Of a stretch of DNA of 64,000 bases, positions 9,711 through 21,249 are shown one piece after another. The notes beneath the pieces were generated by a model. The model had not been told where the DNA came from and ran no database searches. It worked only from the letters and a program-made list of their open reading frames with translations. How positions within the stretch are numbered: position 1 is the stretch's first letter; every line of letters begins with the position of its first letter. This DNA is from Lucinisca nassula (Eukaryota; Mollusca; Bivalvia; Lucinida; Lucinidae), in contig OY757010.1 in assembly GCA_963580285.1 (NCBI GenBank), positions 62,890,406 through 62,954,405 of the forward strand, read 5' to 3'. The translations under genes and the position numbers were made by a program.

Positions 9711-10970
9711 TAGTATCCATACAACTTCTACCCGCATGATATTTCAGTCTGGTAAGAGACGTAAAAGCTCGCACATATGTCTGCTAACTTCGGAACAGAA
9801 CTGCAGTTAAACCATGAAAAGAAAAACAAAAAAAACATGTGTTCTGTGTTCTTATGCATTTAATTAGTAATACCTTAGTCTATAAATAGGTTAATTGGAT
9901 TTCTTTCAAATCAGTAATAGTAACTTGGTCTATGCTTATAATAATTTTGGGTCAATGTTACTTTTAACCTTAAAAATATGTTGCTTTAAGCAATTAGTGT
10001 AGATCTTGATCAAATGCCGCGTTCTGTGGCGTCTTGTCTTGGTCTACATTTTTTGCCAAGCCAAACCTTTGATTCCAATATAAATCAAAGCGCCAAAGGC
10101 ACTGAAATGACAGATTCTATGAGAAAAATCAAAACACCGTGAAAACTTACAGAGAACCTTTCTAAAAAATCTTAGAATTTAGAAAAGTAGTTCTGCAAAT
10201 TCCATTGTATGATATGTTTGCAGATGTCTATACACCGGTGGTATCATGAAATGCCATTCGATGTTTCAAATTTTGGAAAGAACCTATTTACGTTTTCAAA
10301 ACCAAACATTAAAATTCAAGTTTTAACAATACTACTGGCAATTAGTAACATTTTTGTCTGGTCGGTTGTGGATACCTCCCCCAGAAAGATACTCTATTTT
10401 TCACAAAGAGATCGAAGGAGAAGAGCTGGTCAGTCCAGTACATGAATTCCTTTGGCTTGAAGACATTTTTGAGTAAGAACACCACTATAAACACGCGCGT
10501 AATCCTGCTGGATTAAATATCCCGGATTCTGAGCGTAAACAAATAAATGGAACCACGAGAGGCCGACGCACTTGATTGATGTAACGTCCCGCTGTTCAGT
10601 TAACGTCTCAGCCATGATCTTGAATGTTCTTAATGTCGCTAGCTACAATAGCTCGACATACCATTTCGCTTATTCCATCCGATATGTCATGCTCTATTAC
10701 GCACGCGTCGCCTCGGCATACCTTACACCTATGTGTCGAAACATCCCGAAACGACAATCGGCGTGATTCACGCTGAAGTGCAATGTGTCACTGAAACGCA
10801 TATCACTCGAGTCGTTTAGACGCCAATATACATGTACGTATTTCATGCACCAGCGTAAGTGTTCCGTACTGTGTCGACGTCTTAATGTTGGTCACGACAG
10901 TGACGTCTAGCTCTCAAAAGTGCATCGCAAAAGTGCGACGAACAGTGCCAGTGCTTATTAGTCGGTAGTT
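9711..10970. other. Mostly unassigned; Q-type fragment inside
   Basis: About 9985-10075 holds ATGCCGCGTTCTGTGGCGTC and GGTCTACATT, a decayed piece of the fold-back family seen at 2991, 12180 and 47492. The remainder, including open frames of 60-80 codons at 10209-10766, shows no family resemblance that I recognise. No splice-bounded exon could be argued. Confidence 0.45.
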
Positions 10971-10971
10971 G

Positions 10972-11095
10972 AAGTAGAAGTAAAACAAAGATCAGGAATC
11001 GATACAATTAACTTACTCCACCCATCAAAGACACCAAAGGGAAAGAAATACAAACATTAAGCGACCAGACCATAATGGAAATTGAAACCCCTTGT
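10972..11095 (-). mobile_element. RT-E 3' end, truncated
   Basis: AGAAGTAAAACAAAGATCAG, CGATACAATTAACTTACTCC and GACACCAAAGGGAAAGAAA are the complement of the 3' terminus of the RT-E retroelement seen in sense at 29592-30296. It is an extreme 5' truncation. Confidence 0.8.
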
Positions 11096-11318
11096 TTATC
11101 TACAGTTATAGTGTAGCAGATGCCGGCGGAAATCTGCTTCGCATATGCGTCTGTCGGATGAATCGATCTTGACGTACTGACGTCGGTCTTCCGCTACGCC
11201 GACGTCCACTAGCGTCTTCTGTTGATAGTAAGATGTCGCTCCAACAGACAAATAGATCACACACATGTGGCACCAAAAATCAACGCCATCCGCTTTCCGA
11301 CTAGCTTCTAACTGTCCA

Positions 11319-11487
11319 TTAGAAGCCTTCGTGGTGTAATGGTTATGCGGCTCGCCTTGTAAACCAGGGATCGCAGGATCAATCCCGGACTGCTCCAGAC
11401 TTTCGGATGAGTCTTTAAACCGAGGTATCGTCTCCGTATGACCTTAGCTGTTGGTGGGAGGTAAAACTCAAACACTCACCCACTCCC
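11319..11487 (+). mobile_element. SINE-B, full length, with target duplication
   Basis: Head GAAGCCTTCGTGGTGTAATG, loop CTTGTAAACC, B box GGATCAATCCC, body ending GTAAAACTCAAACACTCACC. It is flanked by the 12-bp duplication TCTAACTGTCCA (11307-11318 and 11488-11499). Confidence 0.9.
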
Positions 11488-11663
11488 TCTAACTGTCCAG
11501 GGTTTAATGAAAAGTGTTTTAATACGTTCTCACTTGATGCTTTTTGAGAACAAAATACAATTTCTTCTTTTCTAGGCACGGCCTTACATCACACATCAAA
11601 AGTTTGATCCTGAACATGTGGTTTCTATCAGTGCTGGTGTGAAGGTGGTACACAGGATCGTTG

Positions 11664-11964
11664 GCCCCCGCCCATCGGGGCTTAAAGAAATAGATGGGCT
11701 GCATGATGCTTCCACGCAGAGCTGAAACCGACCCGCACACGAGTACTGGTAATCTGCTTAGAGGATCTAAGCCTGCCCAGGCAAAGAGGTGCGAGTCGGA
11801 CCGTCCATGCATATAAACCCTATTGGTTTTGATTGGCTGGCAGGGCTTGAGATGTCATTTCATCTCAGTGTCGGGTAAAAGTCCCACAAAATTGGAAGCA
11901 ACGTCTCCAAAATGACCTATACAGTGTTGACGGGGACGTTAAACCTCAAATCAAACAATACAAA
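11664..11964 (+). mobile_element. SINE-A, full length, with target duplication
   Basis: Complete from the GCCCCCGCCCATCGGGGCTT head to the TCAAACAATACAAA tail. The 14-bp duplication ACACAGGATCGTTG lies at 11650-11663 and 11965-11978. Its antisense strand carries the 60+-codon open frame that recurs in other SINE-A copies. Confidence 0.93.
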
Positions 11965-12179
11965 ACACAGGATCGTTGCCGGACTGGTAACCATACGTCA
12001 CGGTTGATTGATTTAACCTTTTTAGCTTAAGGGCATGGTGCCTAAGCGGGTTGTAATCATGCAATCGTTTGGTTTCAAAATCAAAGCACCGAAAGTGTTG
12101 GTGGGATGTAGGTCGGGGAAAAAGTCCTGGGCTGAGATTAAACTGTTTAATTTAACTCTGAAATTCCAAACAAATAGTG

Positions 12180-12850
12180 AAGATTTGATAAGAAGCGCGT
12201 TCTGCAGCGTCCGAACTTGGTCTACACTGTTTGCCAAGCTCACCCTATGATTCCAGGATGACCCTCTTCAGTCTTATGGAATACCCTGATCTCACTGCGG
12301 CTATTTTCTGCAATAAAAAGGTTATTCTGAGAAGTCAGTGATAGCCACGTAGACGTTAGCTCTGAATCGCTTTTTTTATTAGTAACTTCGGGTCGAATGC
12401 CAAACAGTCAACCCGAACATAGCCGGGTCGTTTGTTAGTCTTGGTTACATGTAAGTGTTATCTGTAAAATCTGCACTTGAAAAAATGTTAGATCTGGCAA
12501 ACAATGTAGACTAAAATCAAACGCCACAGAACACGGTGCTGATCTTGTTCTACATTTTTGCATCAGTTACTAAACTTCCGTCAAGTTTAAACGGATCAGT
12601 CAAAATCCTCGTTCATGACCAGCCTGCATTTAGAGACAATCGGCATGAGTGTTGTCAGTGCTTTGATTTATTCACTGCCTTGAGTTTCTGGAGTGTACTC
12701 TTCCATCACTGAAGTTGGGCTCGTCCATTCTGCTAAATATGGCACCTAGAATTATATCACAGATCCTACACTGTTTGCATAGGTATCTGTACCATATTCC
12801 AGGGTTGAAAGGGTCAGCCTTTCTCGCAAAGTCTGATATACACCTAGTTG
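12180..12850. repeat. Long fold-back repeat Q2, copy 1
   Basis: Shares with 13640-14225, in the same order: CTGATCTCACTGCG, GTGATAGCCACGT, AACTT-GGGTCGA, ACATGTAAG with TTATCTGTAAAATCTG, a GTCTACA palindrome block, GTGCTTTGATTT, and TGTTTGCATAGGTATCTGTA. A partial third copy lies at 41095-41360. The palindromic TGATCAGACGCC type block links it to the shorter Q1 elements. Confidence 0.65.
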
Positions 12851-13639
12851 TAACTGACCTAGACTTGACCTCGAATGTCGGAAAACCCATTAATATTCTG
12901 GTCTGCAGCTGACCGGCTGGTCTTTAAGGATTAAATGTTGACAGCACTGTTAGAAAACAGTGTAAAATCTGAGCAGACGTCTAAGCAGATGCCGCATTGA
13001 TCTAGGTATACAGTCTCGCATGATGCAGCTGATTCATATGAAGTGCTGAATATATTCTCTGAAAGGTAAGATAAAATCGTCAAGTCGTCTGCTTCAAAAG
13101 TTTGTATTGCGATTATAGGATGTACAATTTTGATAACTGCGCCTAACCGGACTACAATTTTGTGCGGACTCATATTTCTTTGGCGGTCAAAGCCGGAAGA
13201 AAGTCGTAAGAAAGCCGGAACTACTTTCAACACGCAGGATAGCTAGAGATGACAGATAGAATCTGTCATTAATAAAAAATCAAAAATGAAATCCTTTAAG
13301 AGCAATGAAAACATTCACAAGAAAGAAGATGGGTCATACTACGTAGTTTCGGCTAATAAAGCCTCATCAGTGACCCTGTAATAATCCGGCAAAGAAAGCC
13401 AGAGGAAACATACTGCAATTTTGCGAATTTCGAAAAGGCAGTCGATTCACAGACTGATATAAATCAAAATGGGGTCCAAATAATTAATAACCTGTCTAGA
13501 ATATGAGTCTAAACCAATAATTTATTTCTGCTTACCCAGAATATTCACGCTGATCTCAAAGGACCAAAAGTAAAATATAAACTGCACTATGGTTGATGTA
13601 CGGGGAGACGTTTTACGGCCGCCACACGGCACAACACTA
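12851..13639. other. Unassigned interval between the two Q2 copies
   Basis: No recognised family. Small local inverted pair GACAGATAGAATCTGTC near 13250. Open frames of up to 100 codons here resemble no protein that I recognise. Confidence 0.4.
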
Positions 13640-14225
13640 TCTTACGCAACACTCTGATCTCACTGCGAATATTTTCGATAAAATAGTAGTTATTCCGACA
13701 AGACTGTGATAGCCACGTGTACTTTAGCACGGAAAAGCTTTTCGGCTTAGCAACTTAGGGTCGATTGACAATCCAATCGACCTAAAACAAGCCGTGTTTT
13801 GTGTTCCACTCTGACGTCAGATGGCTGCGTACATGTAAGAGAGTTATCTGTAAAATCTGTACTGGAATCATGTGTTTGGTTTGGCAAACAGTGTAGACCA
13901 GATCAGACGTCACATAATGTGGCGTCTGATCAGGGTCTACACTGTCTGCATTAGGAACAAGAACCGAAGGGTATACCGAAAAAGTCCAAGTCCACGGCCA
14001 TTTTACACAACCAGCGCTCTGAGTCAATCGGTCAAACAGTGCTGCCAATGCTTTGATTTCTTTACCCTCAAATCCGCCCACCCGTCTTCCATCAATGAAG
14101 TTGGATGGGTACGCCCATTTTATGGTACGCAATATATATCCCGATTAGATTGCTCAGAGCCATCACGTCAGGATTTACAGTGTTTGCATAAGTATTTGTA
14201 CCGGGTTTCAGGGTTGTAAGGGATT
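13640..14225. repeat. Long fold-back repeat Q2, copy 2
   Basis: Direct-orientation partner of 12180-12850. It contains the best version of the internal palindrome (GATCAGACGTCACAT / TGTGGCGTCTGATC, about 13901-13934) and a second hairpin GGTCGATTGACAATCCAATC near 13751. Confidence 0.65.
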
Positions 14226-14230
14226 ACTTT

Positions 14231-16198
14231 TTTTTTTTAGCTCACCGTCACGTAGTGACGAGGTGAGCTTTTGGGATCACTTTTTGTCCGTCGTCCGTCG
14301 TGCGTCCGTGCGTCCGTGCGTGCGTGCGTAAACAATTTCTTTAAACGACATCTCCTCCTAAACCACTGATCGGATTTTGACCAAACTTCACAGGAATGAT
14401 CCTTAGGTGGTCCCCTTTCAAAGTTGTTCAAATGGTTCCGGTCCGTTGCACATCTAGGTCACAGGAGCCAAAAATAGATTTTTTTCACCAAAAACTTAAA
14501 AAATCTTCTTCTCTGAAACCACAAGGCCCAGGTCTTTGATATTTGGTATGAAGCTTCATCTAGTGGACCCCTACCAAGATTGTTCAAATTATAGTGCTGG
14601 GGCCAAAAATGCCCCCGCCCTGGGGCCCTTTGGTTTTACATAGGCTTATATAGGGAAAATCTTTAAAAATCTTCTTCTCTGAAACCACAAGGCCCAGGTC
14701 TTTGATATTTGGTATGAAGCTTCATCTAGTGGACCCCTACCAAGATTGTTCAAATTATAGTGCTGGGGCCAAAAATGCCCCCGCCCCGGGGCCCTTTGGT
14801 TTTACATAGGCTTACATAGGGAAAATCTTTAAAAATCTTCTTCTCTGAAACCACAAGGCCCAGGACTTTGATATTTGGTATGAAGCTTCATCTAGTGGAC
14901 CCATACCAAGATTGTTCAAATTATAGTGCTGGGACAAAAAATGCCCCCGCCACGGGGCCCTTTGGTTTTACATAGGCTTATATAGGGAAAATCTTTAAAA
15001 ATCTTCTTCTCTGAAACCACAAGGCCCAGGTCTTTGATATTTGGTATGAAGCTTCATCAAGTAGACCCCTACCAAGATTGTTCAAATTAAAGTGCTGGGG
15101 CCAAAAATGCCCCCGCCCCGGGGCCCTTTGGTTTTACATAGGCTTATATAGGGAAAATATTTAAAAATTTTCTTCTCTGAAACCACAAGGCCCAGGTCTT
15201 TGATATTTGGTATGAAGCTTCATCTAGTGGACCCCTACCAAGATTGTTCAAATTTTAGTGCTGGGACAAAAAATGCCCCCGCCACGGGGCCCTTTGGTTT
15301 TACATTGGCTTATATAGGGAAAATCTTTTAAAATCTTCTTCTCTGAAACCACAAGGCCCAGGTGTTTGATATTTGGTATGAAGCTTCATCTAGTGGACTC
15401 CTACCAAGATTGTTCAAATTATAGTGCTGGGGCCAAAAATGCCCCCGCCCCGGGGCCCTTTGGTTTTACATAGGCTTATATAGGGAAAATCTTTAAAAAT
15501 CTTCTTCTCTGAAACCACAAGGCCCAGGACTTTGATATTTGGTATGAAGCTTCATCTAGTGGACCCCTACCAAGATTGTTCAAATATAGTGCTAAGACAA
15601 AAAATGCCCCCGCCATGGGGCCCTTTGGTTTTACATTGGCTTATATAGGGAAAATCTTTAAAAATCTTCTTCTCTGAAACCACAAGACCTAGGACTTTGA
15701 TATTTGGTATGAAGCTTCATGTAATGGACCTCTACCGAGATTGTTCAAATTATAGCCCTGAGGCCAAAAATGCCCCCGCCTCGAGGCCCTTTGGTTTTAC
15801 ATAGCCTTATATAGGGAAAATCTTTAAAAATTTTCTTCTGTGATACCACAAGGCCTAGGTCTTGGATATTTGGTGTGAAATTTCATCTAGTGGACCTCTA
15901 TCAAGATTGTTCAAATTATAGCCCTGGGGCCAAAAATGCCCCCGCTCCGAGACCCTTTGGTTTTACATGGACTTATATAGGGAAATCTTCTTCTCTGAAA
16001 TTGCAAGATTTGGTATGGAGCTTCATCTAGTGGACAATTATAGCCTTTGTTGATATTTGGTACGAAGCTTCACCTTTTTAGACCTCCCTCAACATTATGC
16101 ACATTATAACCTTGGGGTCAATAATGCCCCTCCCCGGGGCCCACTTGTTACTCTATGGATCAGGTGAGCGATCCAGGGCCATCATGGCCCTCTTGTGT
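14231..16198 (+). mobile_element. Tandem-repeat-bearing element (Helentron/pearl-like), unit 1
   Basis: Starts after a T run with a 13-bp-stem hairpin (AGCTCACCGTCAC gta GTGAC ga GGTGAGCT, 14239-14269), then a GTCCGTCGTCCG-rich head, then about nine 166-bp units marked by CTTCTTCTCTGAAACC (14505, 14671, 14837, 15003 and on) with further decayed units. It ends in hairpin AGGGCCA-TCA-TGGCCCT (16175-16191) followed by CTTG and T. Subterminal hairpins, a tandem core and location between T runs fit the non-autonomous Helitron2/Helentron or 'pearl' elements of bivalves. That class assignment is inference. No Rep/helicase is encoded. Confidence 0.75.
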
Positions 16199-17488
16199 TT
16201 TATATTAGGATCACTTTTTGTCCGTCCGTGCGTGCGTAAACAATTTCTTCAAACAACATCTCCTCCTAAACCACTGATCAGATTTTGACCAAACTTCACA
16301 GGAATGATCCTTAGGTGGTCCCCTTTGAAAGTTGTTCAAATGGTTCCGGTTCGTTGCACATCTAGGTCACAGGAGCAAAAAATAGATTTTTTCACAGAAA
16401 ATTAAAAAAATCTTCTTCTCTGAAACCACAAGGCCCAGGTCTTTGATATTTGGTATGAAGCTTCATCAAGTGGACCCCTACCAAGATTGTTCAAATTATA
16501 GTGCTGGGGCCAAAAATGCCCCCGCCCCTGGGCCCTTTGGTTTTACATGGGCTTATATTGGAAAAATCTTTAAAAATCCTTTTTTCTGAAACGGCAAGGC
16601 CCAGGTCTTTGATATTTGGTGTGTAGCTTCATCTAGTGAACCACTACCAAGATTGTTCAAATTATAGTGCTGGGGCAAAAAATGCCCCCCCGCCCCGGGG
16701 CCCTTTGGTTTTACATAGGCTTATATAGGAAAAATCTTTAAAAATCTTCTTCTCTGAAACCGCAAGGCCCAGGTCTTTGATATTTGGTTTGAAGCTTTAT
16801 CTAGTAGACCCCTACCAAGATTGTTCAAATTTTAGTGCTGGGACCAAAAATGTCCCCGCCCAGGGCCCTTTGGTTTTACACGGACTTATATAGGGAAAAT
16901 CTTTAAAAAATCTTCTTCTCTGAAACAGCAAGGCCGAGGTCTTTGCTATTTGGTATGAAGCTTCATCTAGTGGACCCCTACCAAGATTGTTCAAATTATA
17001 GTGCTGGGGCCAAAAATGTCCCCGCCCAGGGCCCTTTGGTTTTACACGGACTTATATAGGGAAAATCTTTAAAAATCTTCTTCTCTGAAACCGCAAGGCC
17101 TATATCTTTGATATTTGGTATGAAGCTTCATCTAGACGACCCCTACCAAGATTATTCAATTTATAGTGCTGGGGCCAAAAGTGCCCCCGCTCCGGGGCCC
17201 TTGCTTTTACATAGTCTTGTATTGGTAAAATCTTGAAAAAATCTTCTTCTCTGAAACCACAAGGCCCAGGTCTTTGATATTTGGTGTGTAGCTTCAACTA
17301 GTGGACCTTTGCCAAGATTGTTCAAATTATAGCCTTTGGTGATATTTGGTATGAAGCTTCAACTTTTAAGACCTCCCTCAACATTATGCTCATTATAACC
17401 CTAGGGCCAATAATGGCCCTCCCCGAGGCCCACTTGTTACTCTATGGATCAGGTGAGCCATCCAGGGCCATCATGGCCCTCTTGTTTT
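16199..17488 (+). mobile_element. Tandem-repeat-bearing element, unit 2 (5' hairpin missing)
   Basis: Continues directly from unit 1. It re-enters the head at GGATCACTTTTTGTCCGTCC without the AGCTCACC hairpin, has about six units of 166-170 bp (landmarks near 16412, 16577, 16747, 16913, 17080, 17249), and ends with the same AGGGCCATCATGGCCCT hairpin (17464-17480) and CTTG. The head-to-tail arrangement looks like a partial duplication or read-through product of the whole element. Confidence 0.75.
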
Positions 17489-17711
17489 TTTTGGTTTGGG
17501 TTTTACGGCCCTTTCAAGATTATTTCACTCATATCGAGCCGATCGTTAATCAGAGGTGGGCGTAAACCGGAGTACCCGGAGAAAAACCACCTGACCTTCC
17601 GTTGCAGAACTTGGCGTCTCACACGTGGCCCGAGCGAGGCTCGAACCTACGGCGGTGAGAGACCTAATGACTAAGAGTCAGCGCTCTTATCCACTAGGCC
17701 ACGGAGGCCCG
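17488..17711 (-). mobile_element. SINE-C, best full-length copy
   Basis: Reference copy. On the minus strand it reads GCCTCCGTGGCCTAGTGGAT (A box), a TGACTCTTAGTCA anticodon arm (Lys-CTT-like), GGTTCGAGCC (B box), then GACGCCAAGTTCTGCAACGG, TCTCCGGGTACTCCGG and CTTGAAAGGGCCGTAAAACC with an A-rich tail. It abuts the T run that ends the tandem-repeat element, which may have been its target. Confidence 0.9.
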
Positions 17712-17950
17712 TAGGGAATACCTTTCTTGTTGTTCCGAGAGGCAAGATATAACATGGACTGGAATCAAAACGGATAATTTAAAACGGAAGATTGTATATC
17801 CTGTGTAGGAATATTGTCATCGATTTCAAACAACCATAGACATACCGTCATCTATTTCAAAAACTGAATTTTAATTTTTAGACCATTCCAAAATGAAATA
17901 CCAGGACTGTACTAACTGCAATCAAAACAATCATTAATAAATAGAAGTGA

Positions 17951-18112
17951 GTGAGTGTTTGAGTTTTACGTCCCACCAACAGCTAAGGTCATACGGAGAC
18001 GGGACCTCGGTTTTAAACACTCATTCGAAAGTCTGGAGAAGCCCGGGGTGGATCCTGCGATCCCTGGTTTACAAGGCGAGTAGCGTAACCACTGCACCAC
18101 GGAGGCTTCTAT
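17951..18112 (-). mobile_element. SINE-B nested in an RT-E end, with target duplication
   Basis: Complete SINE-B in minus orientation. The 13-bp duplication TAAATAGAAGTGA (17938-17950 and 18113-18125) derives from the extreme 3' end of the neighbouring RT-E copy, so SINE-B inserted into RT-E. Confidence 0.9.
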
Positions 18113-18277
18113 TAAATAGAAGTGAAGGCAGTGATCAGTAATCGATGCAATTAACCCACAGATCCCATGAAAAATAATAAAAAAAAAAAACATGAAATAA
18201 CTAGACCCTAATGGAAACACCAATAGCGGAAAGCCAAAAGGACAGTCACTTTCCCACAAAATAGCCAATTGGCTAAC

Positions 18278-18315
<38 letters not shown>

Positions 18316-18445
18316 CAAAACACACACTCAAAGACAAACCATAACAAAACGTAAACCGCGACAGAAGAACCGCACGGGAACGGTCAGTGAACAGAATGCC
18401 ACTGCGGGGCTTAAAAGCCGCAATCCTCGCCCTTACTTCTGTCAC
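18113..18445 (-). mobile_element. RT-E 3' UTR copy with A-run expansion
   Basis: Complement of the RT-E 3' region: GATCAGTAATCGATGCAATT, AAAGCCAAAAGGACAGTCAC, ACTTTCCCACAAAATAGCCA, GCGACAGAAGAACCGC and CAATCCTCGCCCTTACTTCT. It is interrupted by A runs at about 18180-18190 and 18279-18309. There is no coding part. Confidence 0.8.
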
Positions 18446-18459
18446 TGTTTATGCTTTGG

Positions 18460-19426
18460 TCACAATCCCTTCCGATTAGGCTTAGGATGTACACCCGGCA
18501 TGATTTTTAGCCATTTTGGCCTGGTCCCCGGCCGGACTCCAGACATTGCCGGCCGGTGGCGGGGCTCTCAGGCAGCATCGGAGAGGTGCCCGAAGAGTTT
18601 TAACTCGAAGTTAAAATTTCTCCGGTGTCCCGTACATTTTCATAATTGGCCACATATCTTTCTCACATCGTTTAAGTATCGTCCGATATCCGGTCGGGAA
18701 TCGAGGGGTAATCGGCCGGTGTATGTAGCCTCAGAGGAGAACTTTTTGGGACCGGACATGGGCCGATATCCGGCCGATGTCTGTTTACACATTGGAAAGT
18801 AACCCATCGATGTCTGATCGGCTTGAACCGGTGAGGACCAGATATGTTACAAACATCGTCCGGTCACCGGCCGGCTAGAACCGGACATCGGGCGGAATAT
18901 ATAAACCCCCATCAGTCGCCGTGTACATCATTATAGCGCGTTTCCATCACACCGCCCGGCAATCGCCCGACATTCGGCCAGGCCTGGTACAAGCATCGTT
19001 CGTTGTCCGTAGGATACTCGGGCGGTATTCGTACGATGTCCGGTGAATAGGCCGGTTATCACTCGGACATCATATGATAATCTGCCGATTAGTATTAGAT
19101 GTTCGGTCGGTATTCACTGCCTCGCCGGCCCCCAAAAGATTTCTCTTTGGAAACAGATGCCGTACGATTACGAGGCGGTTTTCGGATGGCCTCCGGACGG
19201 TGCCATTTATGTAAATGATGTGTGACAAATTTTTTGACCGGTGTTGTCCGATGTCGGACAAAAATGCCAAAACCAGCGGTGTACTCACGATTACCCCCTA
19301 TCCCCGGATACCGGCCGATCTTTGTGACCACATCATTAGTCAAATACAGCACAGAACAACTGAAATATTAACCAACGGACGAACTCCGGTTGGCCGGCTC
19401 TTACGGGGGGGGGGGGGGGGGGGGGG
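18460..19426. repeat. CCGG/CpG-rich block of degenerate inverted motifs
   Basis: By eye there are about 25 CCGG sites between 18490 and 19405, in a window that is otherwise AT-rich and CpG-poor. The motif CCGATRTCCGG and its complement CCGGACATCGG recur (about 18683, 18742, 18764, 18881, 19035, 19248). The block ends in a G run at 19405-19426. It could be a decayed satellite-like repeat, a CpG island, or a fold-back element. I found no convincing long protein; open frames of up to about 80 codons are present. Confidence 0.6.
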
Positions 19427-19976
19427 ATTAGAATTACGATGCAGTCTATCATAAATATTTTTTGTTGTCTCACAAACATACATGTACTTCTCGAATTTTG
19501 CGGTATTTTGGACAAAGTTCGGAATGCTACTCTCAGATCATTATTATTTATACATGTAACATATTTGCAGGTTGGAAGGGGGTCAGATTACGGTAAACCT
19601 GGCTTAATTGCCATTTGGGAGACGTTATCGCTGCGTGAAAACTACATAACCGACAAATATCAGATGTCTAATAAAATCTGAAAAGAAGCAAATTTACAGA
19701 TGCAAACCACTACTGTAATATTGTATTTCATATCTCTTCAAATTATTTGTTTCATTTTCTTTCTTTTTTTTCTTTTTTTTTCTTTTCTAGATATAGACTT
19801 TAGGTGTGCCTTTGTTCATGTACATGTACCGCCTCGTTGAGGCGGTTCTAATGACTACCCACGCACTAAATATTAAGACGGAAACCATTGTACTCATTAA
19901 AACAGACATTTCTCTATAGAAGGTGGGCTTACAAGAATGCTCATTATATGGACTTGTAAACATGATGAAAGTTTTG

Positions 19977-20260
19977 GTCGGGTTCGATCCCGGGCCGCGA
20001 CATACCAAAGTCGTTAAAAATGGTACTAGCTGCTCCTCGCTTGGCACTCAGAGTTACGGGGTAGAGCTAGGACTGGTCGACCAAGTGTCAGGATAATGTG
20101 ACTGGGTGTGGTATCATTTAATGTGTCTGGGACAAGATACTTCAATGAGGCAGCACTATAAAAGTGAGCATTGAGCTCCCTGTCGCAACCAGACACCGTC
20201 GTGATATGACTGAAAAATTGTTGAAAGCGACGTTAAACCCGAATTCACACACACACACAC
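19977..20260 (+). mobile_element. MetaSINE/Nin-core SINE, 5' truncated in the tRNA head
   Basis: Begins GTCGGGTTCGATCCCGGGCC (tRNA B box; A box missing) and continues CATACCAAAGTCGTTAAAAA. It ends with a core ATATGACTGAAAAATTGTTG, AAAGCGACGTTAAACCC and a CACACACAC tail. The 3' core is that of the widely distributed metazoan MetaSINE/Nin-DC group. Duplication ATGAAAGTTTTG (19965-19976), with one extra T in the right copy (20261-20273). Confidence 0.85.
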
Positions 20261-20276
20261 ATGAAAGTTTTTGTTT

Positions 20277-20840
20277 TCAAAACACGCCTATTCAATTATA
20301 TTGTTTGGTTGTTTGTTTGATTTGAGGTTTAACGTCCCCGTCAACACAGTATAGGTCATTTTGGTGACGTTGCTTCCAATTTTGTGCGCCATTTATCCGA
20401 CATTGAGATGAAATGATATCTCAAGTCCTTTCGCCTTATGAAACCAGTAGGGTTTATAAGCAATGACAGACCGACTCACACCGCTTTGCCTGGACAGGCT
20501 TAGATCGTCAAAGCGGTTTACCAGTACTCGTGTGCGGTTGGTTTCAGCTCTGCGTGGAAGCATCATGGCACCTTTCTATTTCTTCAAGCCCCGATGGGCG
20601 GGGGCCTTCAAATATATTGAGACTTTAATACCAAATCTTAAAATTTCCAAATACAAAATTCTGGTATTTTTCACATTTGTGCTAAAACAGACATTGTGGG
20701 TACTCTTTAGAACTGCCGTGCCAAGGCGGTTCCAATGAGTACCAATATTATATGTTTTGAGCGCAAATAAGAAAAATAATGTACACTACATAAAAGTGGG
20801 GTTTAAGGGACTCAACATTATAGAGGCTTGTTTGGGATGA
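20277..20840. mobile_element. MITE-P1, split by SINE-A
   Basis: Left end AAAACACGCCTATTCAA. Core arms ACATTGTGGGTACTCTTTAG and CAATGAGTACCAATATTATA are diverged. Right end AAAAGTGGGGTTTAAGGG then TATAGAGGCTTGTTT. SINE-A occupies 20304-20606. Confidence 0.75.
20304..20606 (-). mobile_element. SINE-A, full length, nested in MITE-P1
   Basis: Complete element with tail GTTTGTTTGATTTGAGG at left and head CCCCGATGGGCGGGGGCC at right. Imperfect 13-bp duplication TTCAATTATATTG / TTCAAATATATTG (20291-20303 and 20607-20619). Confidence 0.9.
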
Positions 20841-21249
20841 ATGTCATTTTTCAGTCGAAAAGTCGTGATGTTTTAATGTTTCTGAGGGTTACGAGCATAT
20901 CATTAATTTCAGACACTGTTACCCTTTTAAGGCTCTGAAAAAGACACACATCTAGCCACGGACCTAATTTACATTTACTTGGTCCCAGATCTAGCGAAAA
21001 ATTGTGATTAGTGTCTTAGTTTAATTAACTGACAGCCACAGTTACTATTTTGAGCAGAAATGTGGAAATACCTGGTAAACACAATCTTTTCTGTTGAAAG
21101 TGAGGTTTACTTGGTTTACCCACAGTCTGTGACTCGGAGCAGAAGCACAGTCAACACTGTAGATCTTTTGTAAGCCACGCTATTCCCTGTATAATGGTTA
21201 TTATTCGTTAGAATGGCTTGTTATGAACGGTCTTGTAATCCCCACTTTT

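Noticed and set aside
13782..14219. Pair of 115-codon frames on opposite strands
   Set aside because: Both lie in the Q2 repeat and are broken in the partner copy at 12180-12850.
18269..18802. 177-codon frame starting with poly-lysine
   Set aside because: It joins an A run, an RT-E UTR fragment and the start of the CCGG block, with no coherent protein.
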